Shown here: positions 17,928 to 24,946 of the stretch, piece after piece
Layout of the letters: every line of letters starts with the position of its first letter
Position numbering within the stretch: the stretch's first letter is position 1
Source of the DNA: Bacillus sp. ZZV12-4809
GTDB lineage: Bacteria > Bacillota > Bacilli > Bacillales > Cytobacillaceae
NCBI RefSeq assembly: GCF_009849585.1
Contig: NZ_VCRN01000017.1
Span: forward strand, 35,668-99,667
Reading direction: 5' to 3'
Length of the DNA stretch: 64,000 bases
Program-made: the position numbers and the translations under genes
Notes under the pieces: generated by a model
Told to the model about the DNA's origin: nothing
The model's input: the letters and a program-made list of their open reading frames with translations, nothing else
Databases searched by the model: none

Positions 17928-18429
17928 ATTTGGAGAGCTCCTTCTTTATGTCTTCTGCTGTTGTATCGATTTCTTCTCCCCAATGATCATTGACCTTATG
18001 GAACACTATATTGCCTTTAGTGTCCATTAATGCATAGCCTCTGTAGGCAGTGTCGCCATTTTTCATGTCAGCCCGTTCAATAAGCTTCATTTCCGGATCA
18101 GAAATAAAAGGGAGGCTGTGCCCCATTTTTTCTTCCAGTGCCTGATAAAGCTGGAGCTGCTGCTCAGGCTGATCATTGCTGACGATGTACGTATTGGCAT
18201 CCAAATCTTCCAGTTTATCCATATTCTGATGCAGCTCGACCAGCTGCTGCTGACAGAGTCCTCAGGTGTATGTGGTGATAAAGAAGAAGATAGATGGCTT
18301 GTCCTGCGGAAAGGCAACTTCTTTGCCATTGTGGTCCTTTAAAGCAATCGTATCCTGGGACTGATCTTTGCCGCAGCCAGTCAGAACAAGAAGAACGATT
18401 GCGAATAGAAAGATGAACTTTTTCTTCAT
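17926..18429 (-). CDS. Probable selenocysteine-containing thioredoxin-fold lipoprotein (UxxC)
   Basis: Read through one in-frame TGA (18264-18262), this is a single 167-residue protein. Residues 1-19 are a lipoprotein signal (MKKKFIFLF..., lipobox LTGC with Cys19). A redoxin/TlpA-like fold follows: IALKDHNGKEVAF, then KPSIFFFITTYT, the TGA at codon 56, GLC with Cys59, QQQLVELHQN, and the later ALMDTKGNIVFHKV strand. TGA therefore stands exactly where the first Cys of a CxxC redox motif belongs (U56-G-L-C59). Both halves are in the same frame and no other lesion is visible. A hairpin resembling the E. coli fdhF SECIS follows the TGA. It has its own promoter, and GGAG precedes the ATG. The protein would be an extracytoplasmic membrane-anchored thiol/selenol reductase or peroxidase. 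The alternative is a pseudogene with a point nonsense mutation or a sequencing error. Confidence 0.75.
18225..18257 (-). promoter_or_regulatory. Candidate bacterial SECIS hairpin after the in-frame UGA
   Basis: On the minus strand, counting the U of UGA as 1, GCAGCU (18-23) pairs perfectly with AGCUGC (29-34) and closes the loop GGUCG. A lower helix UCUG (8-11) / CAGA (37-40) is separated by an internal loop. The E. coli fdhF SECIS also presents a GGUC loop, starting at position 22 by the same count against 24 here. Loop sequence, stem length and spacing are thus all close to the known SelB-binding element. Confidence 0.65.
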
Positions 18430-18463
18430 AAGATCTCCATTTCCTTGTAGTGATTATCTTATC

Positions 18464-18492
18464 ATTATGGCGTTCTTTTTCATTTTTCTCAA
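18464..18492 (-). promoter_or_regulatory. Promoter of the redox lipoprotein gene
   Basis: On the minus strand TTGAGA (18492-18487) and CATAAT (18469-18464) are 17 bases apart. This is a plausible sigma-A promoter giving a leader of about 30 bases before the ATG. Confidence 0.6.
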
Positions 18493-18520
18493 CAAAAATG
18501 CACGATTAGAGTAATCATAA

Positions 18521-18556
18521 AACAAACACACTCCATAATACGAGAGTGTGCGTTTT
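18521..18556 (-). terminator. Terminator after the Spo0E-like gene
   Basis: CACACTC (18527-18533) pairs with GAGTGTG (18544-18550). On the minus strand the hairpin is followed by TTTGTTTT. The stem is short but well placed 20 bases after the stop. Confidence 0.55.
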
Positions 18557-18576
18557 ATGAAGTATTGGGGGTTGTT

Positions 18577-18750
18577 CTAATGGATGAGTTTGCTTCGCTG
18601 CACTTTATTGATGAGCTTATCGAGCTCCACAGAGTACATGAGCGTTTCAGGATGTGACAATCCCTTGTTTTTTCCAACAGAAATCATCTTTTTGCGCAGG
18701 ACATCGATGTCATAATGAAGTTTTTGTATAGTAGTCGAAGGTGCAGTCAT
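18577..18750 (-). CDS. Spo0E-like aspartyl-phosphate phosphatase
   Basis: A ~57-residue protein with the family pattern LHYDIDVLRKKMISVGKNKG, HPETL, and the signature SVELDKLI (SxxLD). Spo0E-like proteins dephosphorylate phosphorylated Spo0A and so delay sporulation. The start is taken as the ATG at 18750, preceded by ATAGGAGCC; the longer frame from 18798 has no such site. It is alone on the minus strand upstream of the redox lipoprotein gene, with a terminator between them. A second Spo0E-like motif occurs fused to a SIS domain at 38762-39376. Confidence 0.85.
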   Translation of the reverse strand: MTAPSTTIQKLHYDIDVLRKKMISVGKNKGLSHPETLMYSVELDKLINKVQRSKLIH

Positions 18751-18915
18751 TGATTCGGCTCCTATCCGGGATGAAAATATATATTCTATTATCGACAAAT
18801 TAACCAGTAAATAAACAGATTCGACAAAACTTATAAAAAGATTACAAGATTCAACAACGTCTTGATGTTAATCTATTAAACAATATGTTCATGATGAAAA
18901 ATTGCTAAATAGGTC

Positions 18916-19132
18916 TTGAACAAGCTTTTTCAAAGTGATATGATTTTTAATAGTTCAAAAATCTGTCACATTTTGATTTGAGATAGCGATCCTGTCGTCG
19001 GTTAAAATGTCATCAGATTCCTTTATGATTTACAGTTGGTCCTTTAAGCAGCGCATCCTGCTTGATACTAACCGTCAATCCTTCTTTAGCATACCCCAAT
19101 ACAGGGGTGCGGGAGAGATTGGCGGTTTTTTT
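18916..19132 (+). promoter_or_regulatory. Structured leader with terminator upstream of the first OFA transporter
   Basis: The promoter is TTGAAC (18916-18921) and TATGAT (18939-18944) with a 17-base spacer. The ~180-base leader contains a hairpin AAGCAG/CTGCTT (19046-19063), the sequence ACTAACCG (19067-19074), and a terminator with arms AACCGTCAATC (19070-19080) and GATTGGCGGTT (19117-19127) plus seven T. CGGTTA at 18999-19004 can pair with TAACCG (19069-19074), which would open the terminator. The GCAGCG...CCTGCT....ACTAACCG block recurs before the FdhF gene at 20525-20550. This looks like a transcription-attenuation device; the ligand is unknown. The remainder of 18751-18915 shows nothing. 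Confidence 0.6.
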
Positions 19133-19133
19133 G

Positions 19134-19155
19134 TTTCAGGAAATCTTTCCTGAAA
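19134..19155 (+). promoter_or_regulatory. Perfect 10-bp inverted repeat between terminator and OFA start
   Basis: TTTCAGGAAA (19134-19143) and TTTCCTGAAA (19146-19155) with a two-base spacer. It lies immediately after the leader terminator and about 40 bases before the start codon. It could be an operator or a second RNA hairpin. Confidence 0.55.
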
Positions 19156-19195
19156 CCGCTTTACAAAGGTGTGAGGATGATGAGGGGGAAAAAGA

Positions 19196-20458
19196 GTGAA
19201 AAAGACAAAAAATAGGTGGCTGATTGCCGCCTCGGCCGTAGGAATACATATTTCCATCGGTTCAGTTTACGCCTGGAGCAACTTTACCAATCCATTGATT
19301 GACCAGTTTGGCTGGACTTCAAAGGAGGTACAGCTTACCTTCAGTTTAGCTATTCTGTTTCTGGGATTGTCAGCAGCATTTCTTGGCCACTTTGTTGAAA
19401 AGCATGGACCAAAAAAAGCAGGTCTTCTGGCAGCAGGATTTTTCGGAGCCGGCATGCTTGGAGCCGGGTTGGCAGTCAATATGGGATCATTGCCGTTTTT
19501 GTACATAACCTACGGTGTTCTTGGCGGAATTGGTTTAGGGGTAGGCTATATTGCGCCTGTATCCACACTGGTAAAATGGTTCCCGGACCGCCGCGGATTT
19601 GCAACAGGTCTTGCGATTATGGGATTTGGCTTTGCTGCAGCGGTAGCGAGCCCTGTCATGGATGCCCTGATTAAATCTGCTGGTACAGCAAATACGTTCT
19701 TTATTTTAGGAGCAGCCTACCTAATCATTATGACATTATCATCTTTATATTTAGAAAAACCGCCTGAAGGCTGGGCACCTGAAGGAATGAAGGAAAAAGC
19801 TGCAGCCGGAAAAATCAAAATCAAACAGGATTTGGCACAGTTAACGGCGAATGAAGCAGTAAAGACATCCCGATTCTATTATTTATGGTTCATGCTGTTC
19901 ATTAATGTGACGTGCGGAATTGCGATTCTGTCTGCTGCAAAGCCGCTGGCACAGGAAAGCATCGGCATGACAACGGCGGAAGCAGCCACGCTTGTAGGAG
20001 TCCTTGGCATCTTTAATGGGCTTGGACGTCTGGCATGGGCTTCTATCTCCGATTATATCGGCCGCCCGAATACGTATACGATTTTCTTCGTATCACAGAT
20101 CGCCTTATTCCTATTACTTCCAATCACAAAAGAGGCGATTCTTTTCCAGGTCATGCTGGCGATTGTCTACACGATGTACGGCGGAGGGTTCTCATCCATC
20201 CCGGCATTTATCGGCGACGTTTTTGGAACAAAACAGCTTGGCGCCATACATGGCTACATCCTTACAGCATGGGCAGCAGCTGGTCTTGCAGGCCCAATGT
20301 TTGCGGCATGGATGAAGGATTCAACAGGAAGCTATGCATCAAGTCTGACAAGCTTTGCCGCACTGTTTGTGGTGGCATTCATCGTGTCAATCTTAATCCG
20401 CTTTGATATGAAAAAATTGCGCAGGCAAAATGAAGCAAATAACCGAATGGCAAGTTAA
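19196..20458 (+). CDS. OFA family MFS transporter (oxalate/formate antiporter-like)
   Basis: A 420-residue, 12-helix major facilitator of the oxalate:formate antiporter (OFA) family. Typical stretches are RWLIAASAVGIHISIGSVYAWSNF at the N-terminus, GLGVGYIAPVSTLVKWFPDRRG, EKPPEGWAPEGM between helices 6 and 7, and YGGGFSSIPAFIGDVFGTKQLGAIHGY. The start is a GTG at 19196 with GAGGGGGA upstream. The next gene is an FdhF/YdeP molybdoenzyme with a related leader, which suggests a role in moving formate, oxalate or another small carboxylate. A close paralogue lies at 58355-59620 beside the second formate dehydrogenase. The substrate is not certain from sequence. Confidence 0.88.
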   Translation: MKKTKNRWLIAASAVGIHISIGSVYAWSNFTNPLIDQFGWTSKEVQLTFSLAILFLGLSAAFLGHFVEKHGPKKAGLLAAGFFGAGMLGAGLAVNMGSLPFLYITYGVLGGIGLGVGYIAPVSTLVKWFPDRRGFATGLAIMGFGFAAAVASPVMDALIKSAGTANTFFILGAAYLIIMTLSSLYLEKPPEGWAPEGMKEKAAAGKIKIKQDLAQLTANEAVKTSRFYYLWFMLFINVTCGIAILSAAKPLAQESIGMTTAEAATLVGVLGIFNGLGRLAWASISDYIGRPNTYTIFFVSQIALFLLLPITKEAILFQVMLAIVYTMYGGGFSSIPAFIGDVFGTKQLGAIHGYILTAWAAAGLAGPMFAAWMKDSTGSYASSLTSFAALFVVAFIVSILIRFDMKKLRRQNEANNRMAS

Positions 20459-20489
20459 TTTTTATAAAAGAAGTATGGAAAAGCATATA

Positions 20490-20597
20490 GTCCCGCTTTC
20501 GCTTTTCTAATGGTATGGCACTTGGCAGCGAACCTGCTAAAGACTAACCGCCGCAGAATCAGCATCTAGAAGTAGAGGCTTTTTGCGGTGGTTTTTT
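20490..20597 (+). promoter_or_regulatory. Second copy of the structured leader, upstream of FdhF/YdeP
   Basis: GCAG/CTGC (20525-20537) forms a small hairpin. ACTAACCG follows at 20543-20550, and the terminator arms AACCGCCGCA (20546-20555) and TGCGGTGGTT (20584-20593) end in TTTTTT. Order and spacing repeat those at 19046-19132, while the terminator stem sequence differs and still pairs. I did not find a convincing promoter between it and the OFA stop, so it may act on read-through transcripts. Confidence 0.55.
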
Positions 20598-20725
20598 ATC
20601 GAGTCTAACGGGCCATAAGAAAAAGGGCAAATTTTTTACATTCGCCCATATACAATAATAAATGCTATTTGAACATTGGAAATTAAGAGATTCAGGATCT
20701 CTATTAAATAGAAGGAGTGTTTCAG

Positions 20726-23086
20726 ATGGGAAAAACAAAACATCCAGGACCTCAGAAGAAAAAGGCTATGCCGGATCCAAAGCATTGGGTGAGTCCGGTT
20801 CCATTCGGACTTGGCAAAATTAAGCCAAAGCATATGAGGGATACAGCAAAAATCCTGTGGGAAAACAAAGATAATATCGGCTATGCCACCAATATTTTAA
20901 CGAAAGGTGTCTGTGACGGATGTGCGCTTGGTGTATCCGGACTATATGACCAGACGCTTAAGGGGCCGCATGTATGTACAACACGTTTAAATGTTCTCCG
21001 TTTAAATACGGCCGGTGCGATCAAGCCGGACATTCTGCATGCCGATATCGATGAGCTCCGCAAATATGACAGCACGGAACTTCGCAAGCTGGGCCGCATC
21101 CCGTATCCGATGATACGCAGAAAAGGCGAGCGCAAATTCTCCCGTATTACTTGGGATGATGCGATGAACATGATTGCTGAAAAAATGAAGGTGCTCGATC
21201 CGAAGCAGTATGCGTTCTACCTGACAAGCCGCGGAATTACGAATGAATCCTATTATGTGGCCGGCAAGGTTGCACGTTTCCTTGGCACGAACCACATTGA
21301 TAATGCAAGCCGCATTTGTCATTCACCTTCGAAAACGGCGTTAAAGCGTTCCATCGGAGTAGGGGCATCTACAGCCAGCTACCTGGACTGGATTGGAACA
21401 GATGTCCTTCTGTTCTGGGGAAGCGTGGCATCCAACAGCTCGCCTGTATCATCCAAATACATGCTTGAAGCGAAAAAGAACGGAACAAAGATTATTGTCG
21501 TCAACCCATATAAAGAACCGGCAATGGACAAATACTGGATTCCGTCCAATCCTGAATCTGCTTTGTTCGGAACAAAAATTGCAGATGACTTTTATCAGGT
21601 TAACATTGGCGGAGACATTGCCTTTATGCATGGTATCATGAAGCACTGGTTTGATATGGAGAAAGCGGAGCGCGGTTCGGCCATCAACCATAAATTTGTG
21701 AATGAACACGTAAATGGCTATGAAGATTTGAAAAAGAAAGTGAGAGAGCAGTCATGGGAAGACATTATTAAATCTTCCGGTGTAACGAAAGAGCGGACTA
21801 TTGAGCTTGCCGAACTGCTCGCTAACAGCAAAAATGCTGTCTATGCCTGGGCTCTTGGTTTGACCATGCATTCATTCGCGACAGATAATATCTCACAGGT
21901 AGCGAACCTTGCGCTGCTTCGCGGTCATCTCGGCCGCAAGCATAATGGACTGATGCCATTCCGCGGCCACTCATCTGTGCAGGGAAGCGGAGAAATGGGT
22001 GCCGATCCGTTCGTATTGCCTGGCGGAGACTTTTACGGCGACAACTTTAACCGTATTGAAAACCTTTGGGGCTTCGAGCTTCAGAAATGGCAGGGCGATA
22101 TTGTCGGCGTAACACTGGAAAATATTCTGCTTCCTGAAGAACATGAACGGAAAATTAAGCTCTACTATCTATCAGGCGGCAACTTCCTTGAGACCATGCC
22201 GGACCCTGATTTTATTGAAAAAGCACTATCTGAACTGGATATTCGTGTTCACCAGGATATTATTTTAAATACGTCCACATTGGTGGATGCCAAGGAAGCA
22301 GTCATCGTGCTGCCTGCTAAAACCAGATACGAGCAGGAGGGCGGGGGTACCTCCACTTCAACCGAGCGAATGGTGTATTTCAGCCCGGAAATTGAAGGGA
22401 ATAAGAACAAAATTGCCGAGGCGCGCGAAGAATGGAAAATTTACATTGATCTGACGAAACGCGTAAAGCCTGAAACAGCCCATCTGGTTGATTTCAAAAA
22501 TGCACAGGAAATCCGGGATGAAATTGCCCTGGCAAATCCTAATTACGATGGCATCCAGCACCTAAAAAAAGCAGGGGATGTCTTCCAGTGGGGCGGGGCA
22601 TGGCTTTGTGAGGACGGCATCTGCCCGACTCCGGATGGCAAAGGCACACTTATTACCGTCGATATTCCGGACCTCGGCAAAAAAGAAGGCCAATTCATCG
22701 TTACATCCCGCCGCGGCAAGCAGTTCAATTCCATGGTCTACAAAGAAGTGGACCCGCTGAATGGTGCCGGGCGATACGACGTATTAATGAATGCTGAAGA
22801 CGGAAAAGACTTAAGCATTGCAGAAGGTGAAGGCATCGTCCTGTACAACGGATTCGGTGTCTTCCAGGGAAGAGCCAAATTCGTCGACATCGCCCGCGGC
22901 AACGTCGAAGTCCACTTCCCGGAAGGAAACTTCCTGCTGCCAAGAGGCCGCTACGAAAAATTCGCCGGTATCCCTGACTACAACATCACGGTTACCCTCG
23001 AAAAAGCGGACCGCTACAATGCACGCAAAGACGTGGAATATAACGAAAAACACATTGCTGAAGATGAAATTGATGCACCAGCGTAA
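20726..23086 (+). CDS. FdhF/YdeP family molybdopterin oxidoreductase
   Basis: A ~786-residue molybdopterin-guanine-dinucleotide enzyme of the YdeP-like branch of formate dehydrogenase H homologues. It has an N-terminal cysteine cluster GVCDGCALGVSGLYDQ followed by HVC, the segment FLGTNHIDNASRICHSPSK where a molybdenum-ligand region is expected, RGHLGRKHNGLMPFRGHSSVQGSGEMG, LPAKTRYEQEGGGTSTSTERM, and a C-terminal MopB-type domain. The substrate of this branch is not established; formate is only one possibility. The ATG at 20726 is preceded by GAAGGAG eight bases upstream, which is better than the GTG at 20717. It follows an OFA transporter and ends at a strong terminator. Confidence 0.88.
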   Translation: MGKTKHPGPQKKKAMPDPKHWVSPVPFGLGKIKPKHMRDTAKILWENKDNIGYATNILTKGVCDGCALGVSGLYDQTLKGPHVCTTRLNVLRLNTAGAIKPDILHADIDELRKYDSTELRKLGRIPYPMIRRKGERKFSRITWDDAMNMIAEKMKVLDPKQYAFYLTSRGITNESYYVAGKVARFLGTNHIDNASRICHSPSKTALKRSIGVGASTASYLDWIGTDVLLFWGSVASNSSPVSSKYMLEAKKNGTKIIVVNPYKEPAMDKYWIPSNPESALFGTKIADDFYQVNIGGDIAFMHGIMKHWFDMEKAERGSAINHKFVNEHVNGYEDLKKKVREQSWEDIIKSSGVTKERTIELAELLANSKNAVYAWALGLTMHSFATDNISQVANLALLRGHLGRKHNGLMPFRGHSSVQGSGEMGADPFVLPGGDFYGDNFNRIENLWGFELQKWQGDIVGVTLENILLPEEHERKIKLYYLSGGNFLETMPDPDFIEKALSELDIRVHQDIILNTSTLVDAKEAVIVLPAKTRYEQEGGGTSTSTERMVYFSPEIEGNKNKIAEAREEWKIYIDLTKRVKPETAHLVDFKNAQEIRDEIALANPNYDGIQHLKKAGDVFQWGGAWLCEDGICPTPDGKGTLITVDIPDLGKKEGQFIVTSRRGKQFNSMVYKEVDPLNGAGRYDVLMNAEDGKDLSIAEGEGIVLYNGFGVFQGRAKFVDIARGNVEVHFPEGNFLLPRGRYEKFAGIPDYNITVTLEKADRYNARKDVEYNEKHIAEDEIDAPA

Positions 23087-23093
23087 AAGGAGG

Positions 23094-23122
23094 GAGATGG
23101 CTTTTGGGCCATCTCTTTTTTT
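23094..23122 (+). terminator. Terminator after FdhF/YdeP
   Basis: GAGATGGC (23094-23101) pairs with GCCATCTC (23108-23115), followed by seven T. Confidence 0.9.
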
Positions 23123-23515
23123 GATTGGGAGTGGGGTTGAGGTAAATGAGATTGGCGGCTGTGGATAATGCTGAAAATGAGCAGGAAGTTGTTTTGAAAT
23201 CAAGGGTAGACGCCACTTGTTCAGCATAAATCTAAAGAAGGTGCTTCAAAACCCATGATGATACCTCTTTTTCAACAAAGCAAATCGCCAATGTTAGTAA
23301 TCTGGAAAAATAACGCCAAAATGAGCCAGCCGGAAGGAAAATGGTAGTTAATCAGAAGGAATAACGAGCAAAACGAGCAAGCCCCCCAAAAAATGAGCGA
23401 CCCACGCCAAAAGAGGCAGTTAATCCCCTCATACCACCCGCCTATTTTCCAAAATAGGCTCGCCCCACTGCGACATCCAATTTTTTCCTCCGTCAAATAT
23501 AATGAGGTGAAAATG
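23123..23515. other. Intergenic stretch with degenerate repeat-like sequence
   Basis: No gene is supported here. Between about 23300 and 23430 the phrases ACGCCAAAA(T)GAG and GG(T/C)AGTTAATC each occur twice, with scattered AACGAGCAA. This may be the remnant of a tandem array like those elsewhere in the window, but it is too degenerate to define a unit. Confidence 0.4.
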
Positions 23516-24388
23516 ATGAAGAAAATCAAACAGGCATTGGCAGCAGGGGTCATTTCCCTGGCAGTTATTTTTTCAGGGGGAACAGTTTTAGCCGACCATA
23601 GCGGAGATAAAGAAATAGCTGTGGTTAAGAAAGGGGATACCCTATATTCCTTGGCTAAGAAGCATCATCTGAGTGTGACGCAGATGATGGAGCTGAATGA
23701 TTTAACAGGTACGACGATCTATCCAGGTCAGCGTTTCATTCTATCCGGGGAGGAAGCTGGATTTCACAAGATTATTGCCGGTTCGTTCAGCAAAAAAGAA
23801 AATGCGGAGAAGCAGGCAGCATTGCTGAAGAAAAAAGAAATCCCGGCGGCAATTAGCACGGCCGTCATTGATGGCAAAACCTATTATCGTGTGCAGACCG
23901 GCGCATTTAAAAACAAAAAGAATGCCGTGCAGCAGCTGGAGGCAGTCAAAAAGGCAGGAATTAATGATGCCTTCATTTTGACCAGTCCATCGCTTCATAT
24001 TTTTGGTTTAAAGCCTGGTGATGCCTATGATGACATCATCAACAGAATGGGCAAGCCGAAAAAGACTGAAACCCAGCTTAATATTAAAAGCCTTTACTAC
24101 CAGGGAGATGGTGCTGGTGTGAGGGTAACATTAAATATGAAGGACGGTACTATTGGCAGTCTTGCTGTTTATCCGGAATATTTAAGCCCGCGTCTGTTTC
24201 CTGCTCTTCCTTTTACTAAGGCCGAAGCTGTTAAATTGTATGGCGATGCCAACAAGACAAAATCAGTGACTTGCTACGAATCAGCCAAGTGTGAAGAGTT
24301 AACCTACGTGCTGGATCATTTAGAACTCAAAGTCCGGATTGACAGGGATCAAACCACTGTTCAGTTTCTGGAAATATTATATCGTTAA
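23516..24388 (+). CDS. Secreted LysM and SPOR domain protein
   Basis: A ~290-residue exported protein. A signal peptide ends in GGTVLA. A LysM domain follows (about residues 30-75: VKKGDTLYSLAKKHHLSVTQMMELN, TTIYPGQRFIL), then a SPOR-like domain (KIIAGSFSKKENAEKQAALL, YRVQTGAFKNKKNAVQQLEAV). The C-terminal ~120 residues are an unassigned domain with a Cys pair CYESAKCEE. LysM and SPOR both bind peptidoglycan, so a cell-wall role is likely. The start at 23516 is chosen because GAGGTGA lies six bases upstream and a signal peptide follows directly; a frame extending back to 23393 lacks both. No catalytic domain is evident. Confidence 0.85.
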   Translation: MKKIKQALAAGVISLAVIFSGGTVLADHSGDKEIAVVKKGDTLYSLAKKHHLSVTQMMELNDLTGTTIYPGQRFILSGEEAGFHKIIAGSFSKKENAEKQAALLKKKEIPAAISTAVIDGKTYYRVQTGAFKNKKNAVQQLEAVKKAGINDAFILTSPSLHIFGLKPGDAYDDIINRMGKPKKTETQLNIKSLYYQGDGAGVRVTLNMKDGTIGSLAVYPEYLSPRLFPALPFTKAEAVKLYGDANKTKSVTCYESAKCEELTYVLDHLELKVRIDRDQTTVQFLEILYR

Positions 24389-24401
24389 TGTCCGTGAATA
24401 T

Positions 24402-24442
24402 AAAACCGGCCCCAATTAGTATTCAGGAGCCGGTGTTTTTTT
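24402..24442. terminator. Convergent terminator
   Basis: ACCGGC (24405-24410) and GCCGGT (24429-24434) with a T-run GTTTTTTT on the plus strand. It sits between the LysM gene and the convergent CBO0543-type gene and overlaps the latter's end. Confidence 0.65.
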
Positions 24443-24935
24443 GCTTTACTGCAGATTTACTAATCACACCCATTATTCCGCGAGTCAGAAGGAAGGTTGA
24501 GAATATAGAAATGAAGCTGTAAAAAGAATTCCAAGATTTCTTGTATTTGATTAACTGTGTGTGTTTTTCCAGAAAATGCTCGGCAATTGCTGATGGGACA
24601 CTAAAAATCAGGGACTTCATAAGGATTCCCTTTAGTCCGCTATTCCGGGTCTGCTGGTTATAATAAACACAGGAAACCGGAAAGATAATATAGCTGAAAA
24701 GCACACTGACATCAAAAGTTTTAAACAGTTTAACCGGGTACTTGAGATATCCTTTTCGCACTAAGAGATTATCCAGGAAGGTGGCAATATAGCTTTTCAA
24801 AAAGAACACGATTAGCCAATCTTTTATCAGGGGCTTTCTGACCAGATGGAAGAAAGTCCCGATCCCGAAGATAAACAGGCTCCGCAGCAGATTCGTTTCA
24901 AACCTTCGACCCATTTGGTCATTCTCCTTTGTCAT
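24423..24935 (-). CDS. CBO0543-like small membrane protein
   Basis: A 170-residue protein with four or five hydrophobic segments. The pattern DWLIVFFLKSYIATFLDNLLV, KYPVKLFKTFDVSVLFSYIIFPVSCVYYNQ and SAIAEHFLEKHTQLIKYKKSW is the one I associate with the CBO0543 family of Bacillota membrane proteins, whose function is unknown. It begins with ATG behind AAAGGAGAATG and is the downstream neighbour of adhB on the same strand, 11 bases away, so co-transcription is possible. Confidence 0.65.
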   Translation of the reverse strand: MTKENDQMGRRFETNLLRSLFIFGIGTFFHLVRKPLIKDWLIVFFLKSYIATFLDNLLVRKGYLKYPVKLFKTFDVSVLFSYIIFPVSCVYYNQQTRNSGLKGILMKSLIFSVPSAIAEHFLEKHTQLIKYKKSWNSFYSFISIFSTFLLTRGIMGVISKSAVKQKNTGS

Positions 24936-24946
24936 CTGGCATGCTA

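Noticed and set aside
18087..18329. A different-frame 80-codon minus-strand ORF covering the UGA region of the redox gene
   Set aside because: It is out of frame with both conserved halves and lacks a ribosome binding site and any redoxin sequence. A frameshift is not needed, because both halves share one frame across the TGA.
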